DNA of 64,000 nt from Peribacillus sp044761665 (lineage in GTDB: Bacteria > Bacillota > Bacilli > Bacillales > DSM-1321), in the NCBI RefSeq assembly GCF_044761665.1, contig NZ_JBIWCW010000013.1:14578-78577 (forward strand), written 5' to 3'. The position numbers and the translations under genes were made by a program. Under the pieces are notes generated by a model. It was not told the DNA's origin. It worked only from the letters and a program-made list of their open reading frames with translations, and did not search any database. The stretch's first letter is position 1, and each line of letters begins with the position of its first letter. Shown in pieces: positions 8,810 to 17,579 of this stretch.

Positions 8810-9373
8810 TCAGAGGCTATAAGTTTTTATGGGGTAATGCGTAAAAGTATCCCATCCAAGCAAATTTTGAGCTTGAGAATATTGACCTTCTTTTAATAGC
8901 TGACGGATACGTGATGAAGATATCATTTTATTATCTATACATTTAAGAGGAGGTAGAACTTCTACTCTAAAATAGCGTCCTAAAACGTCATTATTGCCTT
9001 TTCGATCTTTACCGAACACAAAGTTAGGTCCTTCCCATATTTCAATTGGATGAAGTCGTTTTAATTCTTCAATAAATATGGGAACTTCCTGTCTAGTAAA
9101 AGCCTCGTTAAATTTTCCGATTATGACATGCTCAGCTCCTAAATGTTCAAGGAGCTGAAGTTTTTCTTCTAACGTAGTTAAAAGTGAACAATCGGTAAAA
9201 TAGACTTTCGGAGGTGGATCAAAGGTATATACAACAAAGGGAACGCCAAGTTTTTTGGCGCGTTCTTTTGCTTTGTTTAATAGTAATTGGTGCCCTTTAT
9301 GGATACCGTCTAGCGCACCAATAGTAAGAATGGATTCGGGAAGCTTGATATTGCCTGAATCATGAATTTCCAC
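8810..9373 (-). CDS. stand-alone FAD synthetase (RibF N-terminal domain only)
   Basis: A nucleotidyltransferase-fold FAD synthetase of about 187 residues. It shows the ATP-binding signature GALDGIHKGHQLLL, the VPFVVYTFDPPPKVYF block, VIIGKFNEAFTRQEVPIF, the FVFGKDRKGN segment and the ISSSRIRQLL motif, as in the adenylyltransferase half of bifunctional RibF. The C-terminal riboflavin kinase half is absent. GGAG ten bases before GTG 9373 supports that start rather than ATG 9400. Its place directly after the flavin monooxygenase suggests it tops up FAD for the oxygenase/reductase pair. Confidence 0.85.
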   Translation of the reverse strand: MEIHDSGNIKLPESILTIGALDGIHKGHQLLLNKAKERAKKLGVPFVVYTFDPPPKVYFTDCSLLTTLEEKLQLLEHLGAEHVIIGKFNEAFTRQEVPIFIEELKRLHPIEIWEGPNFVFGKDRKGNNDVLGRYFRVEVLPPLKCIDNKMISSSRIRQLLKEGQYSQAQNLLGWDTFTHYPIKTYSL

Positions 9374-9407
9374 TGGACACCGTCTCCTTTCGGATCCCAT
9401 TCGATTT

Positions 9408-10871
9408 CTAGGCGCTAGTCACGGGGATAGAGGGGTTTAAGTCTGCAGCATTACGAACTAGTTCACGTTGTTTCTCCATATCGAAATTAGTGAAAGCTGC
9501 CAGTTGTTGTGCGAATGGAGGACTTTGAGCAAATAGTTCAAAGGTTGTTCTGTGACCTGCATAAGAGGAATTTAATAAGTCTCTCGCAAAGTACAATAAT
9601 TTTCCTCTTTCTTGTGCACCCCAATCACCCACAGCATAATATTCATCGATATAATCTTTGATGACGGGATCAGACATAGTATTGTAGTCCGGTGTAACAG
9701 CTAATTGGCCGCCTACTAGTTCTCTAGTTAAATGTGCCATGGCAGGGAATTGTGATAAAGCGAATACTCTACCGTTATATAGGAGTGATTGATTTGGCAT
9801 CATTAATCCGCCTGGACTTTGTTCTGCATTTGCGACAGCTGCTGTTAGAAAAGCATTGATTCCTTCTCTATAGCCGATTAGTTGAGAGAGTTTTTCTTTT
9901 ACTGCTTGCAATTGTGTGAGCCCTGTTTGTTCTACATTTAATGCAGCTGTCCCAATTAAATAATCAGCTCTTCGCAACATTCTAAGGACGTAGTTAAAAG
10001 CTGAGTAACGATGTAGCGTGGAACGGATATAGGCAGCAGATGCTAATGAGCGATGAAATAAGACATTTTCCCAAGGGATTAGGACGTGATCAAAAATGAG
10101 TAATGTGTCGATTTCTTCAAATTTTGTAGAGATTGGATAGTCTGTAGGGTTTTTATCTTGACCAAGAGAGGTACGACAAATATGTTTTAATCCAGGAGAG
10201 CCCATGTCGCAAATGAAGCCGCATGCAAAAGGTGCCATTGTATCTTCACCGGCATTCCAATCTAATATAGTGGGTTTGACGAAAGCTTGATGAGCATAGG
10301 CCGCAGCAGTCTCAAATTTAGCACCTTTGACGACAATCCCCTTATCATTTTCTTCCACGACATGAAGTAGTGTACCGCCATTTTTTCCAGCAAATAATTT
10401 ACTTCTATCCCCTTTGGGATCTGTATTGGCTGATACATGGAATAAATCTTTTCTTGCTACACGATCGATATGGTATTCGATATTTTTAGCATAGGCCGGA
10501 TCAATTTCATTCAATTTATCCTTAGCATCGTATAATGACCACATTTCGCCAATTGTTTCATCACCGACTCGATAAACAACTCCACCAAGGTCATCAAGAA
10601 TGGTTTCCACATGTGTGCGGATGGCTGATAAATCATCTTTTGTCTTTGGGGCTTTGTACGCCCGTGATACTATTTCACCGTCTTCTAATGTAGTGGTTAA
10701 GATGTTTTTATGATGTGGCTCATATGCCATGTCATACATTCTGGCTTTTACATCAACAATTGGTTTAAATGCTGGATGTTCAGCTACGTTTGTAACCTTA
10801 TCACCATTTATGAAGACTTCACGGCCGTCATGTATAGATTCTTTGTAATCTTTTCCTGTCATTAAAGTCAT
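9408..10871 (-). CDS. HpaB-family FADH2-dependent monooxygenase, oxygenase component
   Basis: A 487-residue member of the 4-hydroxyphenylacetate 3-monooxygenase (HpaB) family with an acyl-CoA-dehydrogenase-like fold. The N-terminus MTGKDYKESIHDGREVFING, the middle block with HICRTSLGQDKNPTDYPIS and FDHVLIPWENVLFHR, and the C-terminal FARDLLNSSYAGHRTTFELFAQSPP are family marks. GGAGG lies seven bases before the ATG, which overlaps the stop of the flavin reductase gene (ATGA). It uses FADH2 supplied by the reductase to insert oxygen into an aromatic ring. The neighbours (amidohydrolases, RidA) are unlike a phenylacetate operon, so the substrate is more likely a nitrogen-containing ring; that is inference. 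Confidence 0.88.
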   Translation of the reverse strand: MTLMTGKDYKESIHDGREVFINGDKVTNVAEHPAFKPIVDVKARMYDMAYEPHHKNILTTTLEDGEIVSRAYKAPKTKDDLSAIRTHVETILDDLGGVVYRVGDETIGEMWSLYDAKDKLNEIDPAYAKNIEYHIDRVARKDLFHVSANTDPKGDRSKLFAGKNGGTLLHVVEENDKGIVVKGAKFETAAAYAHQAFVKPTILDWNAGEDTMAPFACGFICDMGSPGLKHICRTSLGQDKNPTDYPISTKFEEIDTLLIFDHVLIPWENVLFHRSLASAAYIRSTLHRYSAFNYVLRMLRRADYLIGTAALNVEQTGLTQLQAVKEKLSQLIGYREGINAFLTAAVANAEQSPGGLMMPNQSLLYNGRVFALSQFPAMAHLTRELVGGQLAVTPDYNTMSDPVIKDYIDEYYAVGDWGAQERGKLLYFARDLLNSSYAGHRTTFELFAQSPPFAQQLAAFTNFDMEKQRELVRNAADLNPSIPVTSA

Positions 10872-11401
10872 ACTGTCTCCTCCTTCGATTTAAAAGTTTC
10901 TAGTTTTAGATGTGTAAATTCACCAAATTGACCTTTAAGATAGAGTAATGGATTTTCTGTTATTGCCTTAGCTGAATGAACTTTTCCTAAAAAGACAGAA
11001 TGTGTACCTCCAGTCATCTCCTTATACAATTGACATTCAATTTGAGCTACTACGTTAGGAAAAAGAGGATTCCCCAAATCGCTATATGAGTATACAAGGT
11101 CTTCAAACTTGTCAGTATTGGCTTTTGAGAATTTTAATGCTAATTCTCCTTGCTGTTTTCCTAAAATATGAACATTAAACGATCCGGCCTCCATAATTGC
11201 TTTTTGTGTTCCAGTATTTTGATTGACACAAATGAGAAGCATGGGAGGATCCAATGATACGGAACAAACAGCGCTGGCTGTTAGACCGTAATCTTTTTTA
11301 TTATGCCGTACTGTAATAATAGAAACACCAGTAGCAAAATTACTTATTATGGGTCTAAAAGTTTCGGAAGTAACTGTGCCTGTTGCTTGGTTAGTACTCA
11401 T
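10868..11401 (-). CDS. flavin reductase, HpaC/RutF-like
   Basis: A flavin reductase of the HpaC/RutF domain family, about 177 residues. Seen are the FMN-binding blocks FATGVSIITVRHNKKDYGLTASAVCSVSLDPPMLLICVN, GSFNVHILGKQQGELALKFS and HSVFLGKVHSA. It is the first gene of the leftward operon and reduces flavin for the HpaB-type oxygenase, whose start it overlaps by four bases. A start at ATG 11401 (after GGTG at nine bases) is preferred over ATG 11425, which lacks a ribosome binding site. Confidence 0.85.
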   Translation of the reverse strand: MSTNQATGTVTSETFRPIISNFATGVSIITVRHNKKDYGLTASAVCSVSLDPPMLLICVNQNTGTQKAIMEAGSFNVHILGKQQGELALKFSKANTDKFEDLVYSYSDLGNPLFPNVVAQIECQLYKEMTGGTHSVFLGKVHSAKAITENPLLYLKGQFGEFTHLKLETFKSKEETV

Positions 11402-11425
11402 ATACGTTTTCACCACTCTCTCCAT

Positions 11426-11874
11426 TTATAATCAATTTAGGAATAATTCTCTAATTGTTCCTAAATTAAATATATAAAATTCTGAAAATACAGTCAATAT
11501 AATTCGTGTTAAGTTTTTTATTTATTATATGTTATAAAATCTAACAAAAAAATTTCATGTGTTACAAAATGTTACAAAATACAATTGACAAAGTAGGTTT
11601 GAAGAAGTATAAATAATTTAAGATTATTTCCTTTTATGTACCAATATTAGGATATATGCTCTGTGAAGTATGCATTACCAGTATTTATAGCCTAGTTGTA
11701 AGGGAGGTAGTTTATTTTCCTGTTATTTATTTAATGTTATAAAATATTACATGATTAGAGTGACGCTAGTTAATACAGTTCAACCTTCTCTGTATATCAA
11801 CTATAGTAAAAAATGGTTTCCTGGTCGGTGGATTTCCTTTTACGAATGATTTAATTTAGGGGGGAGATGAAAGA
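11426..11874. promoter_or_regulatory. divergent control region with three 17-bp operator-like repeats
   Basis: Control region shared by the leftward monooxygenase operon and the rightward transporter operon. Three related 17-mers occur in direct orientation: TGTTATAAAATCTAACA at 11530-11546 (a TGTTA/TAACA inverted repeat), TGTTACAAAATGTTACA at 11560-11576, and TGTTATAAAATATTACA at 11735-11751. A further partial copy follows at 11570-11583. The spacing and symmetry point to operators of a dedicated regulator, probably the gene at 16281. This is inferred from position and repetition only. Confidence 0.6.
11585..11613 (+). promoter_or_regulatory. sigma-A promoter for the ABC transporter operon
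   Basis: A consensus TTGACA (11585-11590), a 17-bp spacer and TATAAA (11608-11613) read rightward. It lies immediately next to the second operator-like repeat, so it can be switched. It would give a leader of about 250 nt before the binding-protein gene. Confidence 0.65.
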
Positions 11875-12882
11875 ATGAAAAAATCTTTTCTATTCATAAC
11901 ATTGCTTGTATTCCTGCTAATTAGTGCCGGTTGTCAATCTAGTAGCTCTTCAGCAGAAAAAAAGACTGAAAATTCAGTTAAAAATAAAGAGGAGCTTACT
12001 ATCGCTTTCTCAACGTGGGTTGGGTATGCTCCTTTCTATATTGCAGAGGAAAAAGGATTTTTTAAAAAAAATGGTGTGAATGTTAAGATAACGCGGATCG
12101 AAAGCTCATCAGATCGTTTGAGTGCATTAGCAGCTAATAGAATACAAGGAATTGGTGGAACGATTGATTCTCAGGTAGTAGCTGCGGCACGTGGTATCCC
12201 ACTAGTGCAAGTAATTAGTACGGAAGAATCAAGTGGTGGTGATGGTATTGTGGCCAAGAAAGAGATTAAAAATTTTAAAGATTTAAAAGGTAAGAAGGTC
12301 GCTGTACAGACAGATGGAGGAGCTAGTTTCTTTTGGTTTAATTATTTGCTGAAACAAGAAGGCATGAGCATGAGTGATATGGATATCCAAAGTATGAGTA
12401 GTGGCGATGCGGGTGCAGCGTTTATCGCAAATAAAGTAGATGCAGCTATTACTTGGGAACCGTGGTTAACGAATGTAAAGAATACAGATTTTGGCCATGT
12501 GTTAATGACTAGTTCAGAAACACCTGGAATCATTGCTAGTTCCTTTGCTCTTCATCAAGATTATGTAGATGAAAATCCAGAGCAGGTAAAAGGTTTTGTG
12601 AAATCTTGGTTCGATGCCATTGAATACTTCAAGAAAAATGAAGAAGATGCTATTACGATAATGGCAAAAGCCATGGGACAAACTGATGGGGAGTTTAAGG
12701 AAGCTTTAAGTGGCGTTACTTTATACGATAAAGAGAAAGCGCGCGAATACGTTGGTACAAAAGAAAATCCAGGTCAACTGTACGAATTAACAAAATTGGG
12801 CGCTGAATTATGGACAGAACAAAAGATTATTGATAAAGAGCCGAACATTGAAGATTTAATAGATTATTCTTTTATTGATTGA
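11875..12882 (+). CDS. ABC transporter substrate-binding lipoprotein, NMT1/SsuA-like
   Basis: A 335-residue extracellular binding protein. The signal peptide ends in a lipobox (ISAGC, Cys20), followed by a Ser-rich linker. The mature part has the NMT1/THI5/SsuA signature: LTIAFSTWVGYAPFYIAEEKGFFKKNG, then a GTIDSQ loop, KGKKVAVQTDGG and DAAITWEPWL. GGGGGAGAT precedes the ATG. Relatives bind alkanesulfonates, nitrate, taurine, thiamine pyrimidines or small aromatic acids, so the ligand class is open; it is presumably the compound attacked by the adjacent monooxygenase. First gene of the rightward arm. Confidence 0.9.
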   Translation: MKKSFLFITLLVFLLISAGCQSSSSSAEKKTENSVKNKEELTIAFSTWVGYAPFYIAEEKGFFKKNGVNVKITRIESSSDRLSALAANRIQGIGGTIDSQVVAAARGIPLVQVISTEESSGGDGIVAKKEIKNFKDLKGKKVAVQTDGGASFFWFNYLLKQEGMSMSDMDIQSMSSGDAGAAFIANKVDAAITWEPWLTNVKNTDFGHVLMTSSETPGIIASSFALHQDYVDENPEQVKGFVKSWFDAIEYFKKNEEDAITIMAKAMGQTDGEFKEALSGVTLYDKEKAREYVGTKENPGQLYELTKLGAELWTEQKIIDKEPNIEDLIDYSFID

Positions 12883-12896
12883 AGGAGGTGGTAAAC

Positions 12897-13763
12897 ATGC
12901 AAAGGAACAAGATCTTGGACATGGATACTGTCATATTAGAGGAATCTGTGAAGACGAAAAAGAAAAAAAAGAAGAGATTACGTTATTTTGAACCGCAGAA
13001 ACCGATACCAAAAAGCTTATATTTCAAATTGACCATGAGTAGCTTCATCTTATTGCTAGGCATCTGGTCTTTATTAACCTATACAAATATTGTAGATGCA
13101 CTGTTTTTACCAACACCCACAAGCATTATAACCTCTGGTATTACTCTTTTTACACAATTTAACTTTATAAATGATATCTTCGTAACGTTTAGTCGGGTAC
13201 TTGTAGGATTTGGATTAGCGTTACTAATTGGTGTCCCCCTTGGCATCTTCGTGGGAAGCTATAAAGTAGTAGAAGCCTTTTTTGAACCCATCATTTCATT
13301 TGTGCGTTATATGCCTGTTTCAGCATTTATACCCCTCTTCATCTTATGGATTGGTGTAGGTGAATTGGAAAAAATATCCGTAATCTTTTTTGGTAGTATC
13401 TTTTCCATTGTGTTAATGGTTGCAGTAGAAGTTAGTGGTGTTCGCCGGGAATTATTAGAAGCTGCGTATACACTGGGATCTTCTAATATAGGTGTTTTAC
13501 GATCCGTCATATTGCCAGCCTCGATGCCCGGTATTTTAGATGCAATTCGCCTCGTTTTAGGATGGGCATGGTCCTATATCATAGTTGCTGAATTAATTGC
13601 GACGGCTTCAGGTATTGGTAGTGTCATCATTGAATCACAAAGGATGTTTCGAATTGGCAATATCATTTTTGGGATATTAACAATTGGTATGCTTGGACTA
13701 CTATCGGATTTAATCTTGAAATTTTTTGGTAAAAAAATGTTTTCTTGGAATTACGGGAGGTGA
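12897..13763 (+). CDS. ABC transporter permease, SsuC/TauC-like
   Basis: A polytopic permease of about 288 residues with a long basic cytoplasmic N-terminus (VKTKKKKKKRLRYF) and roughly six membrane helices. The EAA loop that docks the ATPase is seen as EVSGVRRELLEAAYTLGSSNIGVLRSVILPASMPGILDAIR. The ATG at 12897 follows AAGGAGGTGG and lies 15 bp past the stop of the binding-protein gene. Confidence 0.9.
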   Translation: MQRNKILDMDTVILEESVKTKKKKKKRLRYFEPQKPIPKSLYFKLTMSSFILLLGIWSLLTYTNIVDALFLPTPTSIITSGITLFTQFNFINDIFVTFSRVLVGFGLALLIGVPLGIFVGSYKVVEAFFEPIISFVRYMPVSAFIPLFILWIGVGELEKISVIFFGSIFSIVLMVAVEVSGVRRELLEAAYTLGSSNIGVLRSVILPASMPGILDAIRLVLGWAWSYIIVAELIATASGIGSVIIESQRMFRIGNIIFGILTIGMLGLLSDLILKFFGKKMFSWNYGR

Positions 13764-13771
13764 GGAGCTAT

Positions 13772-14566
13772 ATGGAGATTTTAGTGGATGTAAAAGATGT
13801 TAGAAAAGTGTATGAAGGAACTGGTAAGAAACCCGATGTCCTCGCTGTAGATACCATTAACTTAAAAATAATCAAAAATGAATTTATTACAATTTTAGGA
13901 CCTTCTGGTTGTGGGAAATCGACATTGTTACGGATGATTGGAGGTTTAGAAGAACAAACAGAAGGTGCAATCTACTTGCAAGGGGAAGAAATTATTGGAC
14001 CTTCTGCTAATCGAGGGATGGTGTTTCAGGCGTATTCCTTGTTCCCTTGGCTCAACATAGAAGAAAACATTCAATATGGTTTAAAGATCAAAGGGATGGA
14101 TCCTCAGGGAAGAAAAGATATTACCAAACGATATATTGAGCTAGTAGGCTTACAAGGTTTCGAGCATCACTATCCAAAACAATTATCAGGAGGGATGCAA
14201 CAACGTGTGGCTATTGCTCGTGCCCTTGCAAATGACCCCGAAATCTTACTACTAGATGAACCATTTGGGGCACTTGATAATCAAACGAGGTTAATTATGC
14301 AAGAGCTACTCCTTGAAATATGGGAGAAAACACATAAAACGATTTTATTCATTACACATGATGTAGAAGAAGCCATTTTCCTTGGTAGTCGTGTTATCAC
14401 AATGACATCAAGACCAGGAAGCATTAAAGCAGATATTCCGATAAATTTAGAGCATCCTCGTTCTTATAAGATAAAAACAGAAAGAGAATTTCTTATTTTA
14501 AAAGGACAACTGACAGAATTAATTCGAGATGAAAGTTTGAAAGCAATGGAATTAGAAGTTAAATAA
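13772..14566 (+). CDS. ABC transporter ATP-binding protein, SsuB/TauB-like
   Basis: A 264-residue ABC ATPase with Walker A GPSGCGKST, the Q-loop region MVFQAYSLFPWLNIEEN, signature LSGGMQQRVAIARAL, Walker B ILLLDEPFGALD and the switch His in FITHDVEEA. It completes the importer with the two upstream genes. The ATG at 13772, preceded by GGAGG-TGAGGAG, is preferred over an upstream in-frame TTG inside the permease gene. Confidence 0.92.
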   Translation: MEILVDVKDVRKVYEGTGKKPDVLAVDTINLKIIKNEFITILGPSGCGKSTLLRMIGGLEEQTEGAIYLQGEEIIGPSANRGMVFQAYSLFPWLNIEENIQYGLKIKGMDPQGRKDITKRYIELVGLQGFEHHYPKQLSGGMQQRVAIARALANDPEILLLDEPFGALDNQTRLIMQELLLEIWEKTHKTILFITHDVEEAIFLGSRVITMTSRPGSIKADIPINLEHPRSYKIKTEREFLILKGQLTELIRDESLKAMELEVK

Positions 14567-14581
14567 TAAGGAGGAATATAC

Positions 14582-15241
14582 ATGGTAACGAAAGAGGATT
14601 TTATGGTTGAGTTTAATCAAATTAAAAACGAGCTTAAGGAACATGCACACGTGCGGGCTTTGGAATTTTGGACAAGGGAAGATCTTTCGCATGAGGAAGT
14701 ATTTGAAGCGATTAGGGAGAGAGATTGGCTTGAAATGCAGTATGTTATATTCCTCGGAACAGAGATCATTAAATATTGGAACGAGTTTGATAGAGAAATT
14801 GTTACAGCTTTATGCAGACATATGCTAGAGGAAGCTAATCATTATGAAATTCTTAGTCGTGTTTTAGAAAAACATGGTTATGAAGCACCTGTTGCAACTT
14901 CAGAATTGAACAAAGGGTGGGAGGAAATACATTGGGCAGCCCTTGAGAAAGATGCAGTTTGTGCGATTGCTGTTTGGAATTGCTCAGAGACATCCACGAC
15001 AACTACACATGACATCGTCATTGAAAGTTGCAGACGGATTGGTTTGGAGGATTTAGCGAAGTGTTATGAAAAGATAAAAAAGGATGAAAATTTCCATGTG
15101 GGATTAGGAGAAACCATCATTGCAAAGTACATGGTTACAGAAGAACAAATTATAAACGCAACGGAAGGAATTCGTAGTTTTCGAGATGAAATGATGAAGT
15201 TTTATAATGATATTTATGAAACCAATAATCAAACTGTTTGA
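14582..15241 (+). CDS. ferritin-like di-iron protein of unknown function
   Basis: A 219-residue, mostly helical protein with a complete ferritin-like di-iron ligand pattern: Glu61 (FLGTEII), Glu84-x-x-His87 (EEANHYE), Glu136 (NCSETS) and Glu169-x-x-His172 (DENFHVG). Such a four-helix site usually activates O2 for oxygenation, N-oxidation or C-C cleavage. It follows the importer with AAGGAGG before the ATG, so it is co-transcribed and probably catalyses a second oxidative step on the imported compound. No characterised homologue is recognised with confidence. Confidence 0.75.
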   Translation: MVTKEDFMVEFNQIKNELKEHAHVRALEFWTREDLSHEEVFEAIRERDWLEMQYVIFLGTEIIKYWNEFDREIVTALCRHMLEEANHYEILSRVLEKHGYEAPVATSELNKGWEEIHWAALEKDAVCAIAVWNCSETSTTTTHDIVIESCRRIGLEDLAKCYEKIKKDENFHVGLGETIIAKYMVTEEQIINATEGIRSFRDEMMKFYNDIYETNNQTV

Positions 15242-15325
15242 GAATTTTTAAATACTAAGTAACTCTAAATGGTTCGATCTGTTAAAACCCTTTAGGTATA
15301 AATAATATGAAAAGGGGAAATGTGT

Positions 15326-16087
15326 ATGTCGAATGTTACGTATTTAAATCCCAAAACGTTTGAAAATATGGAAGCAGAACGTAAGCATCGGAAAGAAAGA
15401 CTTGCAGGTGCTTTTCGACTGTTCTCTAATTTTGGTTTTAGTGAAGGTGTGGCAGGACATATTACTGTACGAGATCCAGAATATACAGATCATTTTTGGG
15501 TAAATCCGTATGGGAAGCATTTCAGTGAGATTACTGTATCTAATTTGATTCTTGTAAATGAAAATGGTGATATTGTGGAAGGAGAAGAATCATTAAATGG
15601 AGCAGCATTTGCTATTCACTCTGAAATTCATAAAGCTAGACCAGATGTTATAGCTGCAGCACATGCACACTCTTTATATGGAAAAACGTGGGCTTCTTTT
15701 GGAAGATTATTAGATCCAATCTCTCAAGATGCGTGCCAGTTTTACAACGATCACGCGCTCTTTGATGACTATACAGGATTAGTGTATGAAACGGAAGAAG
15801 GGAAGCGCATTGCAGAAACATTAGGCAAGTATAAGGCGCTCATCCTAAGAAGTCATGGCTTACTTACGGTGGGGCATTCTGTTGATTCAGCAGCTTGGTG
15901 GTTTATTACAATGGAACGATTGTGTCAGTCGCAAATATTAGCAGAATCAGTTCAAAAGCCAATATTGATTGATGAAAAAAGTGCGTTAATAGCTGCTGAG
16001 CAGACGGGAACAGAGTATGAAGGATGGCTTAATTTCCAACCTTTATGGAACAAAATAGTAAAGGAGGAACCTGATTTATTGTTGTAA
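15326..16087 (+). CDS. class II aldolase/adducin family protein
   Basis: A 253-residue class II aldolase-fold protein. Seen are the opening GAFRLFSNFGFSEGVAGHITVRDP, the Zn ligands AHAHS and RSHGLL, and the phosphate/substrate loop region VNPYGKHFSEI. Members cleave or decarboxylate hydroxy-acids; some act as salicylate-like or hydroxy-keto acid decarboxylases. A start at ATG 15326 is chosen because AGGGGA then lies about eight bases upstream; ATG 15320 would be too close. It likely finishes breakdown of the ring-opened product. Confidence 0.85.
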   Translation: MSNVTYLNPKTFENMEAERKHRKERLAGAFRLFSNFGFSEGVAGHITVRDPEYTDHFWVNPYGKHFSEITVSNLILVNENGDIVEGEESLNGAAFAIHSEIHKARPDVIAAAHAHSLYGKTWASFGRLLDPISQDACQFYNDHALFDDYTGLVYETEEGKRIAETLGKYKALILRSHGLLTVGHSVDSAAWWFITMERLCQSQILAESVQKPILIDEKSALIAAEQTGTEYEGWLNFQPLWNKIVKEEPDLLL

Positions 16088-16280
16088 AGTAAGTTTCGTA
16101 AAAATGGTGTGTTTTTAATTTTTTTGTATATTTTGGTATAATAATTTAAATGAGAAGGCTTCTTTCTAAATGTATTTCAAGTAATATTGATATACATTCA
16201 AGAGAGGGTGCCTTTTTTAACTATAATGACTATGTGAATGTTGATATACATAATCATTAGAGGAAGGCAGGGAAAGAAAA
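16088..16280. other. spacer before the regulator gene
   Basis: AT-rich spacer that includes TATAAT near 16137 and two GATATACAT boxes near 16190 and 16241 that may be operator halves. AAGGC near 16155 and GTGCCTTTTTT near 16209 could pair as a weak terminator of the upstream operon. Confidence 0.3.
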
Positions 16281-17579
16281 TTGATAACAAGAGCCGGGAT
16301 AGTTGGTCCATCTAGTACAGTAAAAATGGTAGTAGAACTTGCAGAGGATTATAAGGACCGTTTACAGGTCATTCCTTTTATTTATAAGAATCCTGAAGAA
16401 ACAACATCCATAATACAACAAAAACAAAGTGAAGTGGATATTTGGGTACTTGGTGGACCAGTTCTTTATCCTTTTGTAAGAGCAAGTGGGTCTAACCAAC
16501 CTTTTTTCGTTCTTCAATTGGATGGTGCGAGTTTGACAAAGGCAATGATTGAAATCGGTTATAGTGATAAGCGACATTTGCAAAATATGAGTATAGATAT
16601 TATTCCTAAACGTGATGTATATGAGACTTTTGAGGATCTTAATTTGTCGAGTCAATCTATTTATTCTCAGGAATTTCATGAGGGTACTTCTATAGAAGAG
16701 CTAATTGATTTTCATAAAAAATTATATAACGAAAATAAAGTAGATACTTGTTTAACATGTTTGTATGCTATTTTTGAAAATTTACAATCGGAAGATATAC
16801 CTTCATATTGGATCACACCTACACGTACTAATATTCGTGAAACATTGACAAATGCGATTCAATATTGGGAAACGAAGTATTTTAAGGAATCTCAAATTTC
16901 CGTTATTTTGATTAAGATTACTGATGGAGCAGAAAATGATAAACTTACATTATCTTATAATCAGCATCGATTGAATTTACAATTACAGTCAGTCATTGTT
17001 AATTTTTCCGAATCTCTTTCAGGTTCAATTGTAAATCTTGGAATGGGTAGCTTTATCATTTTTTCAACGAGAGGCTCTTTACAGGAGTCATCAGAACATG
17101 TAGTAGATTTATTGGATAAGGTCTCATTAGTAACCGACTATCCTACACATATTGGTATTGGATATGGTGATACAGCATTAGCAGCAGAGAAGCACGCAAG
17201 AATAGCCTTACTTAATGCGCAAAAGTATGCTCCTTTTTGTGCATTTCTTGTTGACGATCAAGGAATGATAGAGGGACCTCTTCAGGAACAGGAAAGCATC
17301 TCTTTTAGTTATAGAGTAGAAGACCGAGAAATGAGTGGGAAACTTAAACTGTGTGGAGTGACAATTACTACATTTAATAAGATATTGTCAGTGCAAAAAA
17401 GAACAGGTAATCATTCTATAACAGCATCACTTCTTTCAGAATGGCTAAAAATGACCCCAAGAAATGCACGACGTATACTTAATAATTTAGTAGAACAAGA
17501 TATGGCTGAAATAATTGGTGAAGAAGCTCCAATATCGAAAGGACGACCAAGGAAGATATATAGGATTAATAGTATATAA
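16281..17579 (+). CDS. transcriptional regulator, GGDEF-like sensor plus winged helix
   Basis: A 432-residue protein of the uncharacterised regulator type in which a sensory N-terminus (GIVGPSSTVKMVVELAED, then VDIWVLGGPVLYP) precedes a nucleotidyl-cyclase/GCH-III-like fold. The latter is marked by HIGIGYGDTALAAEKHARIALLNA (about 292-315). The C-terminal 80 residues form a winged helix (HSITASLLSEWLKMTPRNARRILNNL, then KGRPRKIYRI). TTG start after GGAAGG. Placed at the end of the transporter arm, it is the natural candidate to bind the 17-bp repeats at 11530-11751 and control both arms. No enzyme activity is claimed. Confidence 0.7.
   Translation: MITRAGIVGPSSTVKMVVELAEDYKDRLQVIPFIYKNPEETTSIIQQKQSEVDIWVLGGPVLYPFVRASGSNQPFFVLQLDGASLTKAMIEIGYSDKRHLQNMSIDIIPKRDVYETFEDLNLSSQSIYSQEFHEGTSIEELIDFHKKLYNENKVDTCLTCLYAIFENLQSEDIPSYWITPTRTNIRETLTNAIQYWETKYFKESQISVILIKITDGAENDKLTLSYNQHRLNLQLQSVIVNFSESLSGSIVNLGMGSFIIFSTRGSLQESSEHVVDLLDKVSLVTDYPTHIGIGYGDTALAAEKHARIALLNAQKYAPFCAFLVDDQGMIEGPLQEQESISFSYRVEDREMSGKLKLCGVTITTFNKILSVQKRTGNHSITASLLSEWLKMTPRNARRILNNLVEQDMAEIIGEEAPISKGRPRKIYRINSI

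Noticed and set aside
8357..11401. Uracil-degrading Rut operon
   Set aside because: RidA-like and RutF-like genes are present, but the oxygenase is HpaB type rather than RutA, and RutB, RutD and RutE are absent.
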